Assembly: GCA_910578755.1 (NCBI GenBank)
Contig: CAJTSZ010000055.1
Location: forward strand, 2,361-14,192
Direction of reading: 5' to 3'
DNA: 11,832 bases
Source: an uncultured Oscillospiraceae bacterium
Lineage (GTDB): Bacteria; Bacillota; Clostridia; Oscillospirales; Ruminococcaceae
Part shown: positions 6,517 through 11,832 of the stretch, piece by piece
Layout: each line of letters begins with the position of its first letter
How positions within the stretch are numbered: the first letter of the stretch is position 1
Notes under the pieces: generated by a model
The model's database searches: none
Seen by the model: the letters and a program-made list of their open reading frames with translations, nothing else
What the model was told of the DNA's origin: nothing
Made by a program: the position numbers and the translations under genes

Positions 6517-6545
6517 ATTATAGGCTTGTATTTTACCGTTGTCAA
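6517..6545 (-). promoter_or_regulatory. Perfect-consensus sigma-A promoter of the mini-protein gene
   Basis: On the minus strand, TTGACA (6540-6545), a 17-base spacer and TATAAT (6517-6522): all 12 consensus bases at the ideal distance. Transcription would start near 6510, leaving a leader of about 150 bases before the ATG at 6359. In that leader AAATTGCC can pair with a downstream GGCAATATTT, and AAGCAA with TTGCTT. I recognise no known riboswitch. Confidence 0.88.
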
Positions 6546-6595
6546 GCAAATTCGCAATACTGTTATCAAACTGAAACCATTGTGAAAATATAGCG

Positions 6596-7131
6596 TTACC
6601 AGCGCCCGGCGCCGGGTGCTGCTGCAACTATTTTTTTGCAGACCTTTGCAAAAGGGAAGCAACGCTTTTTAAAACGAAAAGCATGGAAACGAATATAAGC
6701 GTGCAGTTTTTGTCTGAGCCAGGCGAAAAGGGCAAGAGCAAAAAAGGCGAAAACCAATATGATGTAATAGCTGCCCAAAATGGTACCTATGCTTTGGGGT
6801 TCCCCCAAGCGCTTATAAAAAGGAAATTGCCTTTGGCACGGTTGGCAGCAAAAGCAGGCCGAGGGCCAAAAGAGGAGAAATAATTTTAAGGCTTTGTTTA
6901 ATTTGGGGCAATACAGGCAAGAATAAGGATACAAAGGTTATGCCTAAAGGCGCGGCCAAGGGCGCTGCCGTTGACAACGCCAAAAATGGGATCAAAGGTT
7001 GCGCCCAAAAGCATAACGAAATGCAAGGAAACTACCCTTGACAGCACTAATTGCAGCCAAGGGAGCCCCAGCGGGTAGCCTGTTGGGACACTTGTGAAGA
7101 AATTAAGGATTGTGCCTAAGAGCCTGTCCAA
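6596..7131 (-). pseudogene. Possible decayed membrane-protein gene, broken by frame changes
   Basis: Between the mini-protein promoter and mazF there is no intact gene with recognisable similarity. On the minus strand, three overlapping frames each carry a hydrophobic stretch in succession: first a segment with PLGLPWLQLVLSRVV (7131-6898), then PLGITFVSLFLPVLP and SPLLALGLLLLPTVP (6995-6813), then GTILGSYYIILVFAFFALA (6596-6934 frame). Joining them would need two frame changes. This looks like the remains of a multi-span membrane protein, but AT-rich DNA read on the opposite strand can also give hydrophobic runs by chance. No family name can be given. The CCCGGCGCCGGG palindrome at 6605-6616 marks the downstream end. 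Confidence 0.22.
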
Positions 7132-7278
7132 TTTTTAACGCGTATGGATTTGCCAGATGTTTTTTTGTCCTGCAAGGCAAAAGTTTGCAGCCGGCAGGGC
7201 GGGGAAATAACCGCAAAGGCGTGTATTGGGAGAGGCGCTAAGGGGCGACAGCCTAAGAAAAAATAAAGGCGGAGCGTG

Positions 7279-7647
7279 ATGGACGTGACTGTCAAAAGAG
7301 GAGAAATTTATTATGCAGACCTGAGCCCGGTGGTGGGCTCGGAACAGGGAGGAGTGCGCCCGGTTCTTATTGTGCAAAACGATGTGGGAAATAAATACAG
7401 CCCAACGGTAATTGCCGCCGCAATTACCAGCCAGAAGGAAAAATCCAAGCTGCCAACCCACATAGAACTGGAGCCGAACCACTGTGGGCTTTCCCGAGAT
7501 TCTGTAGTGTTGTTGGAGCAAATACGCACCATAGATAAACGGCGGCTGAAAGAGAAAATGGGCAGCCTGGATTCCAGCGCCATGTCCCAGGTAAACAAGG
7601 CCCTTTCCATTAGTTTTGGACTGAGCTTTCAGCGGCCAATGGAATAG
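7279..7647 (+). CDS. mazF: MazF/EndoA (PemK-family) mRNA-cleaving toxin
   Basis: A 122-residue protein very close to Bacillus EndoA (116 residues) across its whole length: VKRGEIYYADLSPVVGSEQGGVRPVLIVQND, PTVIAAAITSQ, KLPTHIEL, RDSVVLLEQIRTIDKRRL. The catalytic Arg in GGVRPV and the Thr in AAIT known from this family are present, so it should be an active sequence-specific endoribonuclease. GGCGGAG stands just upstream. Possible starts are GTG 7276, ATG 7279 and GTG 7285; the last would give the exact Bacillus-like N-terminus MTVKRGE, so the true start could be six bases later. A MazE-type antitoxin is normally encoded directly upstream, and I see none. A strong hairpin terminator follows at 7705. 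No promoter could be placed with confidence. Confidence 0.95.
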   Translation: MDVTVKRGEIYYADLSPVVGSEQGGVRPVLIVQNDVGNKYSPTVIAAAITSQKEKSKLPTHIELEPNHCGLSRDSVVLLEQIRTIDKRRLKEKMGSLDSSAMSQVNKALSISFGLSFQRPME

Positions 7648-7685
7648 TATTACATAAGCAGCCAAGGGGGCTTACTTATGTAATA
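7648..7685. repeat. Inverted repeat directly after mazF
   Basis: TATTACATAAG (7648-7658) and CTTATGTAATA (7675-7685) are perfect 11-bp arms beginning at the base after the mazF stop. AGCC and GGCT extend the stem inside. No T run follows, so it is probably an mRNA 3'-end stabilising stem or an operator, with the real terminator 20 bases further on. Confidence 0.55.
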
Positions 7686-7704
7686 TAAAAATAATGCACT
7701 TGTT

Positions 7705-7740
7705 AAAACAGCTGCCGGAGCATGCTCCGGCGGTTGTTTT
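7705..7740 (+). terminator. Rho-independent terminator of mazF
   Basis: A long stem of 18 pairs (two G-T wobbles) is centred on the palindrome GCCGGAGCATGCTCCGGC. It is flanked by AAAACA on the left and TGTTTT on the right. It should work for mazF and could act in both directions. Confidence 0.8.
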
Positions 7741-7797
7741 GCTATATCCTATAAAATTGTAACTTTTAACATAAAAAGATATGAAATATTTACATAG

Positions 7798-7826
7798 TTG
7801 ACAATAATTTTAATAGCTGATATATT
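7798..7826 (+). promoter_or_regulatory. Strong sigma-A promoter of the PASTA pseudokinase gene
   Basis: TTGACA (7798-7803), a 17-base spacer and TATATT (7821-7826). Transcription from about 7833 gives a leader of roughly 175 bases before the ATG at 8008. In the leader TGTTAAT (7920-7926) and ATTAACA (7945-7951) can pair; no known riboswitch is recognised. Confidence 0.75.
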
Positions 7827-8007
7827 ATATTAAATAGGGACTTATGGCTTTGTTGGGCCGCAAAAGGCTTATAAATAAACGCAGGCGGGCTGCGGCAAAG
7901 CATTTGGGCCCTGCTGTTTTGTTAATATTTTTAATATTGATGGAATTAACATAAAGAAACGCATTTTGGCCTTGGAAATTGCTGAGGCCAGCGTATTGGG
8001 AGAATGG

Positions 8008-9732
8008 ATGTTGAACATGGATATTGCGAGCAAAAGCCTGTGCATGGGCTGTATGAGCCCGCTGCCGGAGGACGCAGCAAAGTGCCCTAAGTGCGGGTAT
8101 TCCAAGCAGCTTCCATATAATGTGGAATATCTTCCGCCAGCTTCCATGGTGGGTAAATATTTAATTGGCAAAATGCTGCTTGCCAACGGGGAAAGCGCCG
8201 TGTACATAGGGTTTGACACGGAAACGGAAAGTAAGGTTTGGATTCGGGAATTTATGCCCACAGGGGTGGCTTCCCGCAACCACGCCACCCAGGATGTTAT
8301 GCCAAACCCCGGAAAAGAGGCATTATACAAGTATTTTATGGCTTCCTTTGAAGATTTGTACCAAACCCTGCAAAAATGGAACGGCCAGGAAGGGTGCATC
8401 CCTGTAATAGAATTGGCGTACTTCCACAACACAGTGTATGCAGTGGAAAAATATATGGAAACCGTTACCTTAGGGGAATATTTAAAAGAAAACGGCGGCG
8501 AATTGCCGTGGACCGCAGCAAGGAAAATGCTGCTGCCCCTGTTTAACTGTGTGGCCAATCTCCACGCCAAAGGGGTGCTGCACCTGGGCATTACCCCAGA
8601 GCATATTTTGGTCAACGAAAAAAACCAGCTTTTTTTAAGTTCCTTTTCTATTTTGGAAGCCCGTATGGAAAACCAGGACCTTTATGCGGAAACCTTTGAG
8701 GGCTATTCCGCACCGGAGCAGTACGACCCTCAGGGCCAAATAACCACTGCTACAGACGTTTACGCCCTTGGGGCGGTAACCTACCGGGTGCTTACAGGCA
8801 CCCGCCCGGCGGAAGCGGCGGCGCGTTTGCAGGAGGATACCATGGTACCTGCCATAGAGCTGAACCCTACGGTGCCGGAAAGTATTTCCGACGCTGTTTC
8901 TGCGGCTATGGTGGCGGATGTTTCCTTCCGGGTAGAAACTGTGGATGAGTTTACCTCCCAGCTGTTGGAGAGTGTTTCGGGGAATACGGCGGTATACGGC
9001 GTTGGGGAGGATACCCCCAACGAGAATACCGTACACCTGGAGCCAAGCCAGGACAAAAAAAAGCCGTTCCTGTACGTAGGCGGCGCCATGGCGGCGGCAA
9101 TGCTTGTTTTAGGCGCCATTGCCATAGTGGCCTACAACATGGTTATTGGCGGTATAAAAAAGCCGGGGGAGGAAGAACAACCCCCGGCGCCGGAGCAGGA
9201 AACCCAGGAAACTCCCGAACCGGAGCCTCCCAAAACAGTGCCCGACCTGGAGGGAAAGCTGATTACCACGGTGACAAACAACAGCGCCTATATGAAGGAA
9301 TACCAATTCCAAATTAAGGAAGAGTATAGTGAAACCTACCCAGAGGAGATTATTATTTCCCAGCAGCCCAAGCCGGGCACCCCTATGGTAAACAAGGGCA
9401 CTATAGTGCTTACGGTGAGCAAGGGGTCTGAAAGCATTGCCTTGCCGGATTTGGTGGAAAGCAATTTAGATTTTGCAATGAAAATGCTGACAGAGCAAAA
9501 AATTACCTATAAGGTGTATATTGAGGAAAATAACGATTACCCCCCAGGAACGGTGTTCCGTACGGAGCCGGTTTCCGGCAGCATGGTAAAAATAGATAGC
9601 CCGTCCCCTGTGCTTATTTACGCAACGCCAAAGGAAGAAGAGGTGGAGGCACAGCCGGACGAAGAAGAGGAAAAGGAGGGCAAGCCGAAAAGAGTAGCCT
9701 CCAAAAGCAGTAAAGACAAAGACGACGATTAA
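8008..9732 (+). CDS. Zinc-ribbon, kinase-like (pseudokinase), single-pass membrane PASTA protein
   Basis: 574 residues. Order: N-terminal zinc ribbon (C12, C15, C26, C29: CMGC...CPKC); Ser/Thr kinase-like domain (about 48-320); transmembrane helix (about 354-379); acidic/proline linker; two PASTA-like repeats (about 410-472 and 478-541); and an acidic then lysine-rich tail. The kinase fold is clear from YSAPEQYDPQGQ and TDVYALGAVTYRVLTG, but the catalytic residues are gone. The VAIK lysine is R80 (VWIR), HRD reads HLG (192-194), the catalytic-loop Asn is H199, and DFG reads SFS (212-214). It should therefore sense cell-wall material outside with its PASTA domains and signal inside by binding, not by phosphate transfer; that role is inference. 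The frame is open from a TTG at 7966, but ATG 8008 has GGGAG five bases before it, so I chose it. It is a single gene with its own promoter and terminator. Confidence 0.92.
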   Translation: MLNMDIASKSLCMGCMSPLPEDAAKCPKCGYSKQLPYNVEYLPPASMVGKYLIGKMLLANGESAVYIGFDTETESKVWIREFMPTGVASRNHATQDVMPNPGKEALYKYFMASFEDLYQTLQKWNGQEGCIPVIELAYFHNTVYAVEKYMETVTLGEYLKENGGELPWTAARKMLLPLFNCVANLHAKGVLHLGITPEHILVNEKNQLFLSSFSILEARMENQDLYAETFEGYSAPEQYDPQGQITTATDVYALGAVTYRVLTGTRPAEAAARLQEDTMVPAIELNPTVPESISDAVSAAMVADVSFRVETVDEFTSQLLESVSGNTAVYGVGEDTPNENTVHLEPSQDKKKPFLYVGGAMAAAMLVLGAIAIVAYNMVIGGIKKPGEEEQPPAPEQETQETPEPEPPKTVPDLEGKLITTVTNNSAYMKEYQFQIKEEYSETYPEEIIISQQPKPGTPMVNKGTIVLTVSKGSESIALPDLVESNLDFAMKMLTEQKITYKVYIEENNDYPPGTVFRTEPVSGSMVKIDSPSPVLIYATPKEEEVEAQPDEEEEKEGKPKRVASKSSKDKDDD

Positions 9733-9765
9733 GGGCCGCCGGGAGTTATCCGGCGGCCCTTTTTT
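9731..9765 (+). terminator. Rho-independent terminator of the PASTA pseudokinase gene
   Basis: AAGGGCCGCCGG and CCGGCGGCCCTT form a 12-bp stem with a 7-base loop, and six T follow (9760-9765). The stem begins inside the TAA stop codon. Confidence 0.93.
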
Positions 9766-9893
9766 GGCCTCTAAAGTTCAACTGGTGCTTCTTTTTGGAG
9801 GAACAGCCTGGGGTTTTAGTGGCGCGGATACAGGCGGGTAGCCGCCCCCAAACCTGGCCCAGCCTTTGTCTGCGGAAAATTTTGCTGAATATT

Positions 9894-11651
9894 TTAAAAA
9901 GTAAAATAAGAGGTAACGTCCCAAACCCTGGCGTTGCCCAGCAAGTCCCTTGCCAAATAGTTAAACAGCAGGGCCCTTTTTTCTGGTTTTCGGGGCCCCG
10001 CGCCCCTTTCCAACACATTAAACTGGAATATTTGCAGGTGGGCCATTTTTAAAATCCGCTTTGGGTCCTCCCCTTCATACTCCGGCAAATACTGGCGTAC
10101 CAGTTCCGGGGTTTCATAAAACTGGCTTATCTGTTCCCGGTACGGTATGTTCCCACGCAGTTCCACCCAATCCGGCAGTTTTTTCGGTTTTTTGTGAAGG
10201 CAAATATCGTACAAGCACAGCTCCTTCAAAAAGGGCAGGCTGTCCTGGTTTTCCTGGCGGCGGGTAAGGTAAAAATCTTTCAGCAAGGTATGCCTTTCCT
10301 CTGGGCTTTGCTTTTGCAGGTGCAGCCCTTGGGCAACATAACTGCGGCCCATCTCCAAAAAAAAGCGGAATATGGAAGGTTCCCCTGCCAAAATAAACCG
10401 TATTTCCTCCCCAAACCGGCCGCTGTTATAATAGGTTTCCACCATTTCCTCCATATCCTTCAACAGCAGCATTTCATCATAATCCAGCCATTTTGTGGTG
10501 TAAACCTGGTAGGGGGCCTTTTCACTGTATACCATACCGTACTGCCCTGCGTTTTTTTCCATTAAAGAGCCTTTCAAAATTTTTAAAAAGCCCATTTGCA
10601 TCTGTTGGGGCCAAATGTCCATAACCTGGTCAAAGGAATGGCCAAAGCTTTCCAGCCCCTCCCAAGGCAAGCCGGCAATTAAATCCAAATGTAAATGAAT
10701 GTTTTTTTCTTTATCAATGCGGCGGCAAACCTCCAGCAGTTTTTCTGTGCTGGTGGTTCGGCGTATTTCCTCAATGGTTTGCGCATTGGTGGACTGCACT
10801 CCAATTTCAAACTGAAATAAACCCTGGCGCACCGTTTTTAAAAAAGAAAGCATTTCTTCATCCATTAAATGGGCCGTCAGTTCAAAGTGGAAGTTTGTAA
10901 TGCCGTTGTCGTGCTGTGCCAGGTACTTCCAAATAGCCATAGCATGTTCCTTGGAACAGTTAAAGGTGCGGTCCACAAACTTTACCTGCTGTACCCTATG
11001 GTCCAAAAACACCTGCAAATACCGGAATACCTGCTCCAACGGCATATACCGCACATTTTTAATAATGGAGGAAAGGCAGTAGCTGCACCGGAAAGGGCAG
11101 CCCCGTATGGTTTCAAAGTACAGGATTTTGTTTTTTAGCTGCTCTATATCGGTGTAAGCAAACGGAAGCTGGGCAAGGTCAATTTCCTCCTCCCAAGGGG
11201 TGGATACCACTTCCCCCAGCTTCCAGTAGGTGAGGGAAGCCACCTCCTCCAAAGCCCGCCGCCCCGCAAAATATTCCAAAAGCTGGTACAAGGGCTTTTC
11301 CCCTTCCCCAGCCATTACCATATCTATGGCCCTGTTTTCCAAAAGCACCTGGCGGCTGTTATAGCTTACCTCCGGCCCGCCGGCAATCATTACGGTTTTG
11401 GGGCATATTTTCTTGTACTCCCTGGCAAAGTCCTTCATCATTTCAATGTTCCATATGTAGCAGGAAAGCAGCAGAACTGCCGGACGGCGGCGGTATATTT
11501 CATCCACCACCTGGGGCAGGCGGTGGTTAATGGTATATTCCACAAAATCCACATTTTCCATGCCCCGCTGGCGGCTGTACTCCTTTAAATAGCGCACAGC
11601 CAAGTTTGTATGGATATATTTGGAATTCAAGGCCAACATCAGTACGTCCAT
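9894..11651 (-). CDS. B12-binding-domain radical SAM protein (DUF4080 type)
   Basis: A 585-residue radical SAM enzyme. Residues about 1-130 form a cobalamin-binding-like Rossmann domain (LMLALNSKYIHTNLAVRYLKEY, VMIAGGPEVSY, IDMVMAGEGEKPLYQLLEYF). It lacks an obvious DxHxxG motif, so cobalamin may be bound base-off or not at all. The radical SAM core follows, with the [4Fe-4S] cysteines C185, C189 and C192 in RGCPFRCSYC, and later FQFEIGVQS and LIAGLPWEG. The C-terminal part resembles the DUF4080 region found in clostridial proteins of this type. Substrate and reaction are unknown. Start choice: MDVLMLALN aligns with the family start and has AGGAGGG five bases before it. An in-frame ATG at 11693 also has GGAGG at a good distance and would add 14 residues. 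No clear terminator is seen in the 128 bases to the convergent gene. Confidence 0.9.
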   Translation of the reverse strand: MDVLMLALNSKYIHTNLAVRYLKEYSRQRGMENVDFVEYTINHRLPQVVDEIYRRRPAVLLLSCYIWNIEMMKDFAREYKKICPKTVMIAGGPEVSYNSRQVLLENRAIDMVMAGEGEKPLYQLLEYFAGRRALEEVASLTYWKLGEVVSTPWEEEIDLAQLPFAYTDIEQLKNKILYFETIRGCPFRCSYCLSSIIKNVRYMPLEQVFRYLQVFLDHRVQQVKFVDRTFNCSKEHAMAIWKYLAQHDNGITNFHFELTAHLMDEEMLSFLKTVRQGLFQFEIGVQSTNAQTIEEIRRTTSTEKLLEVCRRIDKEKNIHLHLDLIAGLPWEGLESFGHSFDQVMDIWPQQMQMGFLKILKGSLMEKNAGQYGMVYSEKAPYQVYTTKWLDYDEMLLLKDMEEMVETYYNSGRFGEEIRFILAGEPSIFRFFLEMGRSYVAQGLHLQKQSPEERHTLLKDFYLTRRQENQDSLPFLKELCLYDICLHKKPKKLPDWVELRGNIPYREQISQFYETPELVRQYLPEYEGEDPKRILKMAHLQIFQFNVLERGAGPRKPEKRALLFNYLARDLLGNARVWDVTSYFTF

Positions 11652-11783
11652 AAATTCCCTCCTTTTATATTGAAGATTTATTTGGGGAAGCATTTGGTTG
11701 CCTCCAAGCCTCTGCCCCGTTGGTACAGGTTTGGAAGCGGCCACACGCTGCCAAAAGCAGGGCGAGCACTTGGGGCATTAAAA

Positions 11784-11813
11784 TATAATAACCGCTTTGC
11801 GGTTATTATACCA
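11784..11813 (-). promoter_or_regulatory. Possible extended -10 promoter inside a 12-bp inverted repeat
   Basis: The minus strand reads TGGTATAAT (-10 TATAAT at 11805-11810) about 155 bases before the radical SAM start. The -35 region falls at the window edge and is poor as far as it can be seen. The -10 is one arm of a perfect repeat, TATAATAACCGC-TTT-GCGGTTATTATA (11784-11810), so the element could instead be an operator or the terminator of a gene beyond the window. Confidence 0.35.
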
Positions 11814-11832
11814 TGAACACAACGTGTGAAAT

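Noticed and set aside
6683..6883. 66-codon plus-strand ORF
   Set aside because: Its composition looks like a shadow of non-coding or decayed sequence; no ribosome site, promoter or family motif.
7025..7060. TTGACA at 7038-7043 as a plus-strand promoter for mazF
   Set aside because: There is no acceptable -10 hexamer 16-18 bases downstream, where the sequence is GC-rich.
7105..7130. Possible insertion-sequence end near the GAGCCTGTCC stretch
   Set aside because: There is no matching inverted copy, target duplication or transposase in the window.
7144..7266. 40-codon ORF directly upstream of mazF as an antitoxin
   Set aside because: It has no Shine-Dalgarno sequence, is Lys/Arg-rich where antitoxins are usually acidic, and shows no MazE or RHH pattern. 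It is kept only as a remark under the mazF finding.
7135..7665. 176-codon minus-strand ORF opposite mazF
   Set aside because: It lies over the clearly conserved mazF frame, has no family similarity, and is explained as a shadow.
7869..8615. 248-codon minus-strand ORF opposite the pseudokinase 5' part
   Set aside because: Antisense shadow of a strongly supported gene with clear domain motifs; no ribosome site or family motif of its own.

Overview
The window looks like chromosomal DNA of an endospore-forming low-GC Gram-positive bacterium (class Clostridia; the protein style suggests an Oscillospiraceae/Ruminococcaceae relative, which is inference). The main support is an adjacent spoIVB-spo0A pair, a gene order conserved in endospore formers. 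Other support: an EndoA/MazF-type toxin very close to the Bacillus protein, strong AGGAGG-type ribosome binding sites, and many factor-independent terminators. I see no insertion sequence, phage gene, CRISPR array, tRNA or rRNA.

Layout. (1) Positions 1-2244, minus strand: three tightly packed genes for a WlbA/WlbB/WlbC-type (WbpB/WbpD/WbpE) pathway: sugar-nucleotide dehydrogenase, N-acetyltransferase and PLP aminotransferase, the last cut by the window edge. Together they would build a diacetamido-dideoxy uronic acid nucleotide for a surface polysaccharide. (2) 2371-3192, minus: a TIM-barrel sugar phosphate isomerase/epimerase with its own promoter and terminator. (3) 3550-5730, minus: spoIVB then spo0A, ended by a strong terminator. 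(4) 5731-6146: gene-free, with a long AT-rich perfect inverted repeat and repeated ACTTTTTAW boxes. (5) 6147-6359, minus: a 70-residue secreted or membrane mini-protein behind a perfect-consensus sigma-A promoter. (6) 6546-7278: no convincing gene, possibly a decayed membrane-protein gene. (7) 7279-7647, plus: mazF without a visible antitoxin. (8) 8008-9732, plus: a zinc-ribbon/kinase-like/TM/PASTA protein. (9) 9894-11651, minus: a B12-binding radical SAM protein of the DUF4080 type.

Two proteins usually linked to phospho-signalling look altered at their key residues. Spo0A has Asn at the position of the phosphorylated Asp (N56) and Cys at the conserved Thr/Ser (C86), while its DNA-binding domain looks intact. 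The PASTA kinase-like protein has lost the VAIK Lys, the HRD Asp, the catalytic-loop Asn and the DFG Asp, so it should be a pseudokinase sensor. These are the two observations most worth following up.
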